Under the pieces are notes generated by a model. That model had not been told where the DNA came from. It searched no databases and was given only the letters and a program-made list of their open reading frames with translations. A stretch of 64,000 nucleotides of DNA from Notamacropus eugenii (taxonomy: Eukaryota > Chordata > Mammalia > Diprotodontia > Macropodidae), in assembly GCF_028372415.1 (NCBI RefSeq), contig NC_092872.1:389506853-389570852 (forward strand), in the 5' to 3' direction. Numbering within the stretch: position 1 is the first letter of the stretch; each line of letters starts with the position of its first letter. Positions 42,093 through 52,242 of this stretch are shown in pieces. Made by a program: the position numbers and the translations under genes.

Positions 42093-43035
42093 CCAAACAC
42101 TTTATATTATCTTGACAAGGTTTTGGGGTGATCGGGACCCCAAGATATCGACAGTCTGCATCGTGCTCGAATGAATTTGACTCAAGCCTACTTAAAGCCA
42201 AAGAAAACAAAGTTTATTAAAGATTCGCCAAATTGGGTTGCCTCTTAAGGAACCTAAGCATTTGTGACGCTTGTATTCACAAGTGGGCCAGATAGAATCC
42301 CAGCTAGACAGAGTCTGAGCTGGATTGAATCTGAGCGCCTTCATGGAGGCAAGATGGAACTTAAATACAGAAAAGACTGTAGGAGGGATCTGGCGGGGGG
42401 GTTGTCTGGTAGTCCAGGGTGATGGGAGGTGGGGTTTAGGAAGGATCTTGAGGAGAAGTCCAAGGAGGGAATCCAAGGAGGGTCAAAGTCTGGAAACAGC
42501 TGGAGGCTATCAGATCAGACGAGGGAGGGTTTGGGTGGGAAGCAGGTGCGGCAATCCAGAGATCTTGATAGGGGCAGTATGGAAATGGATACAGATCTTG
42601 ATCAGAGTGGTTGGCAGCCTGGGAAATGGGGTTTTGATGGGATCAAGGGTGTAGGGTGCAACAGAGACTTAAGTAGAATGATAATGAAAAGCCCATGGGC
42701 TTCCTGAGACTGCTGAAACAAATGGGAAAATTAGATTTGAGTAACAAAGGCCAGATTAAGTGGGAAGATTCAAGGGGAGCTCAAGGAGGCTCCCAGAGTC
42801 TGAACCCCATCAATCTCATTTGAGTCTTTCAGCAAGGCTGTGAGATAAGTACTATAACTCTTATTATCATGATAATTTCCATTTTATAGGTGAAAAAATT
42901 GAGGGCTAGAGAGTTTAATTGACTTGCCCATTGTTGAATAGCGAGTTACCGTAGGAAGGAAGTTTTGAACCCAGGTTTTCAGGTTTAGCCGGGAGGCCCA
43001 ACCCACCATCTACTGCACTACACTGTCTCAATACC
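42093..43035 (-). repeat. MIR-type SINE split by an LTR
   Basis: 'aaacactttatattatct' (42093-42112) continues after the LTR as 'catttgagtctttcagcaag', 'attttataggtgaaaaaatt', 'gaacccaggttttcaggttt'. Confidence 0.7.
42113..42812 (-). mobile_element. Solo LTR, family 1, copy B
   Basis: TG...CA ends flanked by the 4-bp duplication ATCT (42109-42112, 42813-42816). Homologous in reverse complement to 16328-16927: minus-strand 'cttcctaaaccccacctccc', 'ctgtatttaagttccatctt', 'aatctttaataaactttg', 'cacgatgcagactgtc'. The 4-bp duplication suggests class I. Old but with intact ends; no internal region. The 92-109-codon frames inside it are incidental. Confidence 0.85.
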
Positions 43036-43615
43036 GCTACCTGAACACTTCCCAGGAGCCCAAGAGGGGAATAAAAAGACTTCCAGGAATTCTTAATCAT
43101 TTATAATGGAGTTGAGCTTATCAAAACATGGTTATAAATGTAAGTCAACATAACAAGGTATATAGGAATAAGTGTTACTTGATTGTAGGAAAGGAAAAAC
43201 ATTTTCGGGTGTGGGGCAGGTAGGGGTAAAGGGGGAGGATCTGAACCAGCGCCTGTGCCCTATCCTCTCCCTAAATTAGGGAAATAGAAAGGAGCTGCTG
43301 GCAAGGCGAGGCCAGGAAGCTTTTTTTGAGTGCTGCAAGCCCAGGCCTCTCTCTACCGACAGCTTCCCTCCTTATCTCATTGGGGCCATTTCTGCCACAA
43401 GTCTTCATCTTATTCTTTACTGGCATCAATTTGAAGACCTGTGGCAACATGAAAGCCCCTCAGAGGCCCACACTGACGTTCCCAGCATTTATTACCATGC
43501 AGATCAGGACACTGAGTAATCCCAACTGGCTAGTTCTGAGGAGGAGAAGGAAGGAAAGTAGGTAGGCAGTGGGGGAGTTTATCTCTGTAGCAAGGTAGGA
43601 GGGAATTATTTATGA
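43036..43615. other. Unassigned, possibly repeat U at its start
   Basis: 43036-43200 has U-like words ('gaacacttcccaggagccca', 'taatggagttgagcttatca'). 43200-43615 is unrecognised. Confidence 0.35.
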
Positions 43616-43619
43616 GAAA

Positions 43620-43825
43620 GGAGCATGATACAGTGGAAGGAGCCCTGGCTTTTTGAACCCAGAAAACTGGGTTCAAATCCTACCTCTGATGGCTACTACT
43701 ATGCAGCCTTGGGCAAATAATTTAATCTCCCTGGGCTTCAGCTTTCTCATCTGTAAAAGAAAGGCATTGCACTAGGAGGTCTCCGAGGTCACTTAAGTTC
43801 CAGGTCTATGATCCTAGGGGAGCCA
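43620..43825 (+). repeat. MIR SINE, nearly full length
   Basis: 'gatacagtggaaggagccct', 'aactgggttcaaatcctacc', 'ccttgggcaaataatttaat', 'ctcatctgtaaaagaaaggc', 'tccaggtctatgatccta'. Confidence 0.8.
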
Positions 43826-43857
43826 GAGGATCTGTCTTTTCTCCCTTCTACCTCTCC

Positions 43858-43985
43858 ATCACCACCACCACCACCCGCATTGAAAAAGCAAGAGAAACAA
43901 AACCATTGATCCCTCTCTCTTTCTCCCCTCCCTCTTTCTCTCTCTCCCTCCCTCTCTGTCTCTTTCCCTTCCCCCTCCTCCACCC
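43858..43985. repeat. (CAC)n and polypyrimidine tract
   Basis: Six CAC/ACC units at 43860-43876, then a CT-rich tract at 43910-43985. The frames on the minus strand (RERER/GGGGG) are products of this composition. Confidence 0.9.
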
Positions 43986-44029
43986 AGAGTATTTGTTATT
44001 ATGACACTATTTTTGATATGTATGGTAAA

Positions 44030-44170
44030 AGGGTGGAGTAGATAGCATGGAATATGGGATAGGGAGCTGGGCTTGGACTCAGGAAATCCTGGGTTAGTGC
44101 TGTCTCTAATATATAACATGATTATTTGTGTGACAATGGGAAGTCATGTAGCCTATCAGTGGCCCCATTA
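44030..44170 (+). repeat. MIR SINE
   Basis: 'gtagatagcatggaatatgg', 'gacaatgggaagtcatgtag', 'cctatcagtggccccatta'. Confidence 0.55.
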
Positions 44171-44518
44171 TGAACATGTATAGTCAAATAAATAAATTCC
44201 TGTGTTACTCTAGGGTTGAAGAATTCCAAGAGATAATCTCACCAAGAAGAGTCTGCTCTACAGTCTCTAGGGTTGCAAGTAAAGAGAATCAAGAGGTAGG
44301 TTGGGGACCCGCTGCCCACCTGACCCAAGTCTGCAGTTCCAAGCGGGGCTCCTGTCTACCATTCAAAAGTGTGAGCTTGGCTCTCTTGAATCTCTCTTTT
44401 GAATCCCTTGAATCTGAAGTCATGACTCCCTCATTCTTGCTGTGCTGTGCTGTCCTTCAGGACACCAATGAACCAGAGTGGCCAGGGGGCAGAGATGTTA
44501 GTTATGAATACAAAAATC
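44171..44518. other. No recognised element
   Basis: A partial CTCF-like match (CCAGGGGGCA on +, 44482-44491) is the only motif of note. A 157-codon frame crosses from here into MIR and SINE sequence and is not a gene. Confidence 0.4.
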
Positions 44519-44790
44519 AGCACAAAGTAATGGAGGTACATAGATACAGCCAACCTTGGGTTCAAGTTCTGATTCTGACCTGGCCTTGTAACTCTGGACA
44601 AATCCCTTTCCTTTTTTTTTTGGATGCAATTGAGGTTAAGTGACTTGCCCAGGGTCACACAGCTAAAGCCTCACTGGAACTCAAGTATTTCTGACTCCAG
44701 GGCTAGTCCTCTATCCACTATCACCACCTAGCTTCCACTATCCCTTTACTTCTTAATGCCTCAGGAAACTGAATTTTAAAGAAGTTGCAG
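44519..44790 (+). repeat. MIR SINE split by a short CORE-SINE
   Basis: 'gggttcaagttctgattctg', 'actctggacaaatccctttc' before, and 'atccctttacttcttaatgc', 'ctcaggaaactga' after the insertion. The near-identical atccctttcctt/atccctttactt words are the likely target duplication. Confidence 0.65.
44606..44741 (-). repeat. Short CORE-SINE insertion
   Basis: T-rich flank, 'gcaattgaggttaagtgact', 'tgcccagggtcacacagcta', 'tcctctatccactatcacca'. Fourth copy of this family. Confidence 0.8.
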
Positions 44791-44859
44791 ATCAATTGCT
44801 GGGCTGCATTAATAGATGAAATTTCCTCATTCAGAATTGTCTATATCAATGAAACCCCA

Positions 44860-45080
44860 GGTCCAGTCCAGATTTTATGGGATAAGGTAGAGAATCAAGA
44901 AAGGCTTCATGGAGGAGGTGTAATCTAAGCTGATCCTTGGAGGAAAGATTCTAAGATGTGAAGGTGAAAAGAAAATGTTCAGTAACAGAGGAAAGTCTGT
45001 GCAAGAATACAAAAATAGGAGGTGGAACATAGCATGTGAGGGATAGCAAATAGAAAAAATACAACTGGGTGACCTTTCAA
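44860..45080. repeat. Repeat U copy
   Basis: 'agaaaggcttcatggaggag', 'gtgtaatctaagctgatcct', 'aacagaggaaagtctgtgca'. Confidence 0.5.
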
Positions 45081-45109
45081 TTCAATTCAACAAACACTTG
45101 TAAAGCACG

Positions 45110-46022
45110 TACTGTAGAGTGTTGGGCATGGATTCAGGGAGAAGTGAGTTCAAATCCTGCCTCAGACACTTACTAGTTGTGTGATCCTAGGCAAATCATT
45201 TAATCTCTCTCAGCTTTAGTTTCCTTATCTGTAAAATGGGATAAAAATAGCACCTATCTCACAGAATTATTCTTTTTATTCCTTTATTTTTTAAAAATTA
45301 TTTATTTTGTTTTCAACATTCATTTTCACAAAATTTTGAGTTCCGAATTTTCTCCCCATCTCTTCCCTTCCCCACCCCAAAATAACAAGCATTCTGATTA
45401 CCCCTTCCACCAATCTATCCTCCCTTCTAACACCCCTCCCTTCCCTTGTCCCTATCTTCTCTTTTGTCCTGTAGGGCAAGATAAATTTCTATATCCCATT
45501 ACCTGTATTTCTTATTTCCCAGTTGTATGCAAGAACATTTGTTCCTAAAACTTTGAGTTCCAGCTTCTCTTCCTTCCTCCCTCTCTACCCATCCCCATTG
45601 GGAAGGCAAGCAATTCAATATAGGCTATATATGTATAGTTTTGCAAATGACTTTCATAATAGTCATGTTGTATAAGACTAACTACATTTCCCTCCATCCT
45701 ATCCTGCTCCCCATTTCTTCTATTTTCTCTTTTGACCTTGTCCCTTCCCAAGAGTGTTTACTTCTAATTGCTTCCTCCTCTCATTTGCCTCCCTTCCATC
45801 ATTCCCTGCCCCCTCTTATCCTCTTCTCCCCTACTTCTCTGCAGTGTAAGATAGGTTTTCATATCAAATTGAGTGTGCATGTTATTCCTTCCTTGAGCCA
45901 AATGTGATGAGAGTAAGCTTCACTTTTTCCCTCTTTACAGAATTATTCTTAAGACCAAATGAGTTAATATATGTAAAATGCTTTGCAGAGTTTGACACTG
46001 TATAAATCCCACCTATTATTAC
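45110..46022 (+). repeat. MIR SINE split by an L1
   Basis: 'gagtgttgggcatggattca', 'gtgtgatcctaggcaaatca', 'cttatctgtaaaatgggata' before; 'aagaccaaatgagttaatat', 'gtaaaatgctttgcagagtt' after. Confidence 0.85.
45275..45936 (-). mobile_element. L1 3' UTR, 5'-truncated insertion
   Basis: Exact 14-bp target duplication acagaattattctt (45261-45274, 45937-45950) inside a MIR. Minus-strand poly(A) side at the low coordinate ('ttttttaaaaattatttatt'). Shares over 350 bp of ordered sequence with 8667-9076 and extends further 5'. No ORF2. Confidence 0.9.
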
Positions 46023-46024
46023 AT

Positions 46025-46425
46025 TACAGAGAGACCTGTGCTAGCACAAAGGAGATACAAAGGTTAGGTAAAATGGCAGACTCTGCCCTTGTGTAACTTA
46101 TGGTCTAATGGGGGATAAGACACAAACTTAAGTAACTATGGAACATTATAATATATAATACAGTAATGGCTCATTTATTGGCTCATAGAACTAGAAAGGA
46201 CCTTAGAGGCCATATCATCTAATTCTCTCATTTTACAGATGAGTCCAAAGCCCAAAGAAGTTGTGATATGCCTAAGTATGCATTGACCCTAATAATACAG
46301 AATAAATGCAATAGAGAGGGGTAAAATAAAGTGTTATATGGGGTCTGAGAGGAAAGGTCATTAGCTTTATGGAAGAATTAGTACTTGAATTGGGTTGTAA
46401 AAGATGGATAGGAATTCAAGAGGCA
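46025..46425. repeat. Repeat U pieces with a MIR fragment
   Basis: 46025-46150 ('aaaggagatacaaaggttag', 'atggtctaatgggggataag') and 46290-46420 ('tatggggtctgagaggaaag', 'gtacttgaattgggttgtaa') are U-like. 46195-46285 is an antisense MIR ('ctctcattttacagatgagt'). Confidence 0.5.
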
Positions 46426-46880
46426 AGATAGCATAGTGGATGGGAGAGATTTGGGAGTCAGGAAGACATTAATTCAAGGCCTGCTATGGATAAATACTAG
46501 CTGTGTGGTTATAGAAAAATCAGTTAACATCTCAGTACCTCAAGGCAGCCAGGTGGCACAGTGGTTAGACTACTTGCCCTAGAGTCAAGAAGAATTATTT
46601 TCCTGAGTTCCAATCTGACCTCAGACACTTACTAGTGATGTGACTCTGAGCAAGTCACTTAATCCTATTTGCCTCAGTTTTCTGCACAGTAAGAGGAGAT
46701 AGAGAAGAAAATGGCAAACCACTCCTGTATTCTTACCAAAAAACCCCCACATGGGGCCATGAAGAGTCAGATACAACTGGAAAAGAATGCCAAGGTATCT
46801 TTCTATGGCTCTCATCTACGTTGGGGGAAAGTACTATCACAAGTGAAGTGCTTTGTAAACTTTGAAGCCCTATAAAATGC
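46426..46880 (+). repeat. MIR SINE split by MAR1
   Basis: 'aagatagcatagtggatggg', 'agctgtgtggttatagaaaa' before; 'aagtgaagtgctttgtaaac', 'gccctataaaatgctatcac' after the MAR1. Confidence 0.7.
46543..46795 (+). repeat. MAR1-type SINE, full length
   Basis: 'ggcagccaggtggcacagtg', 'tgagcaagtcacttaatcct', 'aaatggcaaaccactcctgt', 'catgaagagtcagatacaac'. Confidence 0.9.
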
Positions 46881-46947
46881 TATCACTACTACCACCACCA
46901 CCACTACCACCACCACCACCATCACCACCCCACCACCACTACCATCA
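46881..46947. repeat. (CCA)n microsatellite
   Basis: About 20 CCA/CTA/TCA triplets, possibly grown from the 3' end of the MIR. Confidence 0.95.
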
Positions 46948-46949
46948 GA

Positions 46950-47080
46950 TTGTGGAAATCCTTGAATGCCAGACAAATGAATTTGAACTTTACTCAGTCA
47001 GCAATAGGGAGCTATAGAAGATTTTTAGGCAAAGGAATGATGGATATAAAGAAACTTAGAGGGAACTAGGATTGACAAGG
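46950..47080. repeat. Repeat U copy
   Basis: 'ttgaatgccagacaaatgaa', 'atagggagctatagaagatt', 'tttaggcaaaggaatgatgg'. Confidence 0.55.
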
Positions 47081-47084
47081 TAAA

Positions 47085-47462
47085 GGGATAGAGCCTTTTT
47101 TGTCTCCCTCTAGAGTGTGAATACCTCCATAGACACCACATTTGGGACTTTGATAACATTTCCTTGCACATGACACTTCAATTCCCATGTCTTCACACTG
47201 ACTTCCTGGAATGCCGTGACTCTTAGAACTCTGTCCCCCTCCAAGTCTCATCCCAAATTTCCTTGTAAGTCAGTTTCACTTTCTCAGGCTTACCCCTAAA
47301 GCTCCCTCTCTTCTCGCTTTCTCTGTAAGCACTTACCTATTGATTTACATGTCTCCCCCATTAGAGCTTCTTGAAGGGAGGAACTGTTTTAGCCTTTTCT
47401 TATCCCCAGATGCTTAGCACTGATGCTTGGCACAAAGTAAACTAGTAAACTTAAATTTAAGT
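47085..47462 (+). repeat. L2 LINE 3' end
   Basis: 'tgacttcctggaatgccgtg', 'cccccattagagcttcttga', 'agggaggaactgttttagcc', 'gatgcttggcacaaagtaaa'. Confidence 0.7.
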
Positions 47463-47905
47463 TTAAAGGGCAGCTGGGTGGTGCAGTGGATAGAGAGCCT
47501 TGCCTAAAGTCAGGAGGACTCAAGTTTGGCCTCAGACACTTATTAGCTGAGTGATCCTGGGCAAGTCTCTTAACCCTTTTTGCCTCAGTTTGTTATGTCT
47601 GACTCTTTGTAACCTTATTTTGAGTTTTCTTAGCAAAGATACTAGAGTGGTTTGCCATTTCCTTTTCCAGGATTAAGTGACTTGTCTAGGATCACACAGC
47701 TAGTAAATGTCTCAGCTGGTTTAAACTCAGGTCTTCCTGACTCCAGGCAATGTACTTTATTTACTGTGCTACCTAGCTGCTCCTTTGCCTCAGTTTCCTC
47801 ATCTGTAAAATGAGTTGGAAAGGAAATGGCAAACCACTCCAGTATCTTTGCCAAGAATGCCCCAAATGGGGGGTTGAAAAAAACAACTGAATAACAACAA
47901 AAGCA
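47463..47905 (+). repeat. MAR1-type SINE, host of a nested SINE
   Basis: 'gggcagctgggtggtgcagt' through 'gcaagtctcttaaccctttt' is interrupted by 47592-47783, then resumes with 'cctcatctgtaaaatgagtt', 'aaatggcaaaccactccagt', 'actgaataacaacaaaa'. Confidence 0.9.
47592..47783 (-). repeat. MAR1-type SINE nested in another
   Basis: Flanked by the exact 13-bp duplication tttgcctcagttt (47579-47591, 47784-47796). Body: 'gttatgtctgactctttgta', 'gtgacttgtctaggatcaca', 'tgctacctagctgctcc'. Confidence 0.9.
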
Positions 47906-48433
47906 CTTAAACAGATGCTTCTGGATGATTGGTGGATTGGTCAATGGGTTGTGAAGCATCTCTTACCTGGAATAATCTATATTCCATTAACACCTCTTGG
48001 AGGAACGTGAGTACAATCAGGCCTTTTGTCTGGTATGCATCTAAGTCACACCCTAAAATTAGATCCTTAATAGTGAACAGAGAAAACAGATCTGACCTAC
48101 GAGATCAGAGTGGAGAGAGGCTACCAAAAGAGAGAGAGAGAGAGGGAGAAATGGGTGAGGGAAAGCCAAGGAAGCTGAGGCTGAGGCCAGTGTAATGGGA
48201 GGAAGAGGATGAAGAGGGGAGTGAGTAGCTTATCTAAGAAATTGCAAGTAAAATAGGCAAGAAGGGACCAGCCCTTAGCAGGAGAAAGGAGAAAGCCCCC
48301 CAGGGACTTGGCAGATCTGGGGGAAGCAGGCAGAAGCAGGTAAAGAGCATTTCCCTCCTCCCTCTTCAGTTCTCCTCTGGGGAACATACAGACTGACACT
48401 CTGCGGGAGGCTTTCAGATAACGCAGCAGAAAC

Positions 48434-48436
<3 letters not shown>
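47906..48436. other. No recognised element
   Basis: G/A-biased toward the right, with a small (GA)n at 48129-48142. No repeat or gene recognised. Confidence 0.4.
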
Positions 48437-48503
<67 letters not shown>

Positions 48504-48580
48504 AGGGAGGGAGGGAGGGAGGGAGGGAGGGAGGGAGGGAGGGAGGGAGGGAGGGAGGGAGGGAGGGAGGAAGGGAGAGG
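48437..48580. repeat. Polypurine tract: (GA)30 then (GGGA)19-20
   Basis: A pure (GA)n at 48437-48496 switches to (GGGA)n at 48497-48568, followed by a few imperfect units. About 140 bp contain no pyrimidine on the + strand. The long minus-strand frames (Leu-Pro-Pro-Ser and Leu-Ser repeats) are translations of this tract only. Confidence 0.98.
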
Positions 48581-49189
48581 CTGTGACTGAAATCCACTTT
48601 GCCTTTGGCCACATGCATTCTAGCCTTATCTTGGTGAGTAAACCCCTCAGCTGAGAAAAGACAGGATCATCTGTATAAGCCCCTGTTACAAGCTAGATTT
48701 GTCTCCCATTTACGCCCATACTCTAGTGTATGAGACCTCAGAGTCCCCTTCCCACTTCTGCCCGTCCTCCCCAGCAATATAGGAAATAGGGTATGAGCAA
48801 AGATTTCCTCTGAGGGTTCTGCTGCTCAATTGAAATTAAATTCTGTTTAACTCCCCATCATTGCTGAAGACTAAATTGGAATCCATATCAGTTCTGGGGG
48901 CAAGAACAAAGAGGTAAAAAAGTATGTCTTCCAGAAATATGATTGAAACTATGATAAATGAAGAAATAAAAATCATAGAACCACAGATACCAAGGCATCT
49001 CCTTTCATCAAACCTGGCACATAGTAATCGTTTAATAAACACTTATCAATGATGATCATAATGAAACTTTACTTGAAGCAGGAAGTCCCTCCATTACATC
49101 CCTGACAAATGAGTCAGTCCATATTTGGGCATCTGATTGTCCTGGGATTTTGGTTGGGGCAAGGGCCCACTCATTTACTATTCTGCCCT
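48581..49189. other. Mostly unassigned
   Basis: 49005-49055 is an L2 3' tail ('acctggcacatagtaatcgt', 'ttaataaacacttatca'). The rest is unrecognised. Confidence 0.45.
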
Positions 49190-49355
49190 ATATCTGCTAC
49201 CATGGACAAAACACTTAACTTCTCTTTTTTAAATGGGAATAATAATAGAACCTGCCTAGGATTGTTAATGTAGCTCAAGCAATATTACACATGTAATACA
49301 TATTAGTTAAAACCTATATAAATGTCAGTTCTCGTTATTGTTATTCTGTCACTGA
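49190..49355 (+). repeat. MIR fragment
   Basis: 'accatggacaaaacacttaa', 'aaatgggaataataatagaa', 'aaacctatataaatgtcagt'. Confidence 0.6.
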
Positions 49356-49384
49356 ATGGGTATTGCCTCAAACTGAGACTTGGG

Positions 49385-49575
49385 AAAGATCTTAATCTTG
49401 CATCCTGGGCCATCTCCAGTCATCCTGATTTTCCCCTTGTCACTAGATTTTGATGACCCTGGAGGAGAGAGTGAGAGCTGCTCTGTCTCACTTACATCCA
49501 AATCATTGAAGTCAAGATATCACCCAGGCGATATTATCATCCTCTTCAAGAACTAAGGGTGAACAACAATGAGGT
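49385..49575 (+). repeat. Repeat Z copy
   Basis: 'gcatcctgggccatctccag', 'tggaggagagagtgagagct', 'cttcaagaactaagggtgaa', 'caacaatgagg'. Opposite orientation to 41453-41692, with the AAC-like tail at the high coordinate. Confidence 0.7.
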
Positions 49576-49639
49576 TGTCCAGGGATAGGCAAATCATTTG
49601 CAAGGATGATAAGGAGAGACTCCGTTGAATTGAGTGGAA

Positions 49640-49918
49640 TTCAATTCAATAAGCACTTTTTTTGCCACCAAACAAATATTTATTAAACATCTATTTGAGC
49701 AGACTACAGGGGAAAGCAATAACACAAAGTTTAGATATGATACAGACCTTGAACTCAAAGGATTTAAATTCTAATAGAGAGCTAAGATCCCCAACACTGG
49801 TAGTTACAACAATGCAAAAAAAAAATATGGCAAATGTGTTAGAAAAGTGAAAAATAAAGTACTGTGATGGGTCTAAGGGGGAAGGTCATTACCAGCTGGG
49901 GGATCAGATGACTTCTGT
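49640..49918. repeat. Repeat U head copy
   Basis: 'atatttattaaacatctatt', 'acagaccttgaactcaaagg', 'gtactgtgatgggtctaagg', 'ggaaggtcattaccagctgg'. Confidence 0.5.
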
Positions 49919-50388
49919 ATTAGATGGATAAATTTATTTGCCATATTCAAATATTCAATGTAAGCAACATAGAAATCCCACTCAGGAACTTCTCACACTG
50001 ATTGACCAGGGCCACTATGCCATTCAGACTTCACTAAACTTATTGTTCCAGGGTGTCTCTGAAAAGGACCTTCCCAAGGTATTGCTGAAATGAGTCATCA
50101 AAAGAAAAGTAATATTTGAAAGGACCAATAGATGTCACCATAGCCACTAGGAAAGAACTTGGCTCTACAAAAGCCCAGTGAAGGCATTCAGTCAGAGGTC
50201 AAGGGTCTTGACCTTGAATTTCCGAGTAAGCTGGTTATATCTTCAGGGATTAATAGACTGGAGTCACAGGTGACTGAATAGAAATCTCAGCTAAGACTCA
50301 TCCAAGAAAATAATGGCCCAGATGTGAGGGGACCCAATTTACCCTAGGAATTGTATCCTTATTATATTGCCATGTTTTGGGATTATTT
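49919..50388. other. No recognised element
   Basis: AT-rich sequence, no repeat or gene recognised. Confidence 0.4.
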
Positions 50389-50389
50389 C

Positions 50390-51357
50390 TTCTTTTTTTC
50401 TTTATTCAACTTTATTTTATTTTCAATTCTAAATTCTTCCCTTCTCTACTTCTCCCCCACTCACTGAGAAAGCAAGAAATACAAAACCCATTACAAATAT
50501 GAAGTCTTGCAAAGTAAATTTCTGCATCAGCCTTGTTTCCTTCTCCCTCCCAAAAAAAATGCAAGAAAAAGAAAAAGAAATAAATATGCTCCAGTCCATC
50601 AATTCTCTATGTGGATGTGAATGGCATTTTTTATTATGAGTCCTTTGAATTTATGGTGGTTCATTGATCAGAGTTACTAAGTCTTTCAAAGTTGATTATC
50701 TTTACAATATTGCTGTTAAGTATAAATTGTTCTGGTTTCACTCACTTTACTTTGCATCAGTTCACATAAATCTTCCTAGACTTTTCTGAAACCATCCCCT
50801 TCATTATTTCTTACAGTTCAACAATATTCTATCACATTCACATATCATAATTTCCTTGTTCAGCCATTCCCCAATTGAAGGGCATCCCCTCAGTTTTCAA
50901 TTCTTTTGCCATCACAAAAAAAAGCTACTATAAATATTTTTGTACATATGGATTTTTTTTTACTCTTTCTTTGATCGCTTTAGGGGTATATACCTAAGTA
51001 GCAGTATTGCTGGGTCAAAGGGTATGCACAATTTAATAGCTTTTGGGGCATAGTTCCAAATTGTTCTCCAGAGTGGTTGTACCTGTTCACAGATAAACTA
51101 ATGGTGCATTAAAGTGCTGGTTTTCCCACATCCCTTCCACCATTTGTCATTTTCCTTTTCTATCGTCTTAGCCAAGCGGATGTACATAGTACCTCAGAGT
51201 AGTTTTAATTTGTATTTCTGTAATCATTAGTGATTTTAGAGCATTTTTATATGACCATTGATGATTTTAATTTTTTTCTCTGAAAACTTCCTGTTCATAT
51301 CCTTTGACTATTTATCAATTGGAGATTGACTCTTATTTTTATAAGTCTAGCTCAGTT

Positions 51358-51398
<41 letters not shown>

Positions 51399-51690
51399 TA
51401 TATACACGTATATGTACCCACACACATATATGTATATATTCACATATATTACAAATGGAACCTTTAGAGAGACTGGCTGAAAAAGATTCCCCTGCCCCCC
51501 TAATCTTCTGCTTTTCTTCTAGTTTTAGCTGCATTGGTTTTTTTTATCGTAAAACCTTTTAAATTTAACATAATCAAAAGTATTCTTTATATCTCCTACT
51601 AACCTCTCTGTCTCTTGATTGACTGTGAACTCTTCTCCTATCCATAGATCTGACAGATAGTTTCAACATTTTTAATTAAAGGCCTCTAAA
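50390..51690 (-). mobile_element. L1, 3' 1.3 kb
   Basis: Minus strand from the 3' UTR at the low end ('gcaagaaatacaaaacccat') into the ORF2 C-terminal region. 'gcagtattgctgggtcaaag' encodes in antisense the ...DPAIPLLG...-type stretch common to mammalian L1 ORF2. 'gactatttatcaattggaga' and 'taaaaccttttaaatttaac' lie further 5'. The frame is broken in many places and the 5' part is absent. Confidence 0.85.
51358..51450. repeat. (TA)n with CA/TG extension
   Basis: About 16 TA units followed by imperfect TACA/CACA units, grown inside the L1. Confidence 0.95.
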
Positions 51691-51694
51691 TTAT

Positions 51695-51915
51695 TAAGTG
51701 GAAAACACACAGACTCTGTAGTCAGAGATCCTGGATTCAGATTCTACCTCTGACACTTACTACATGTGTGGCTTTGGACAAAACATTTAACTTCCCTGCA
51801 TCTTAGCTTCCTAATTTATAAAGTCATATATCTATATATATATATATATATTATAAAGATTAGACTCCATGGCCTCCAAAGTCCCTTCTTGATCAGGATC
51901 TATGATCCTAAGTGC
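51695..51915 (+). repeat. MIR SINE with a TA tract
   Basis: 'aacacacagactctgtagtc', 'tgacacttactacatgtgtg', 'ggacaaaacatttaacttcc', and a (TA)n at 51826-51851 where 'ctgtaaaatg' is expected. Confidence 0.75.
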
Positions 51916-51934
51916 AGGACACATAATGATTATA

Positions 51935-52080
51935 TTTGAGTTTTTAAAATTACAGAGCCCTTTACATTAATTATTCCTTTCAAGTCTTACAACAACCCTG
52001 TGAAACATGTCCAGGTAACTCTGTAGTATTATCTCCATTTTACTGATGAAGAAATGTAGACTCAGAAGGTTAAGTGTAAC
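51935..52080 (-). repeat. MIR-type fragment
   Basis: 'acagagccctttacattaat', 'acaacaaccctgtgaaacat', 'ctccattttactgatgaaga'. Confidence 0.7.
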
Positions 52081-52242
52081 AGGGGCAAGTTCCCAGGGCC
52101 TGTGCTCTGGCTTCAAGGGGATGGACCCAAGCTCTGGTCTCTTTCTAAAGCATGTGTCTAACCAGAGGCTTCATCTTTGCCACTGGGGGACTGTGTCAAA
52201 GATAGATGGCTAATAGAGGCTCAGGAGGCTTTAAAACAGGGA

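Noticed and set aside
42325-42707. Two overlapping 92-109-codon frames
   Set aside because: Both lie inside the antisense U3-like part of a solo LTR, which is non-coding.
16328-42812. A 26-kb provirus bounded by the two family 1 LTRs
   Set aside because: The LTRs are in opposite orientation, sit in different target repeats, and the DNA between them is ordinary SINE/LINE sequence without retroviral genes.
44170-44643. 157-codon plus-strand frame
   Set aside because: Its 3' third runs through a MIR and into a short CORE-SINE. The remainder has no recognisable domain or codon bias.
46881-46947. CRISPR-like array
   Set aside because: It is a simple (CCA)n microsatellite in a vertebrate genome, with no spacer structure.
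48121-48618. 165-codon minus-strand frame with Leu-Pro-Pro-Ser and Leu-Ser repeats
   Set aside because: It is a direct translation of the (GGGA)n and (GA)n tract, which is open in several frames. There is no conserved sequence outside the tract.
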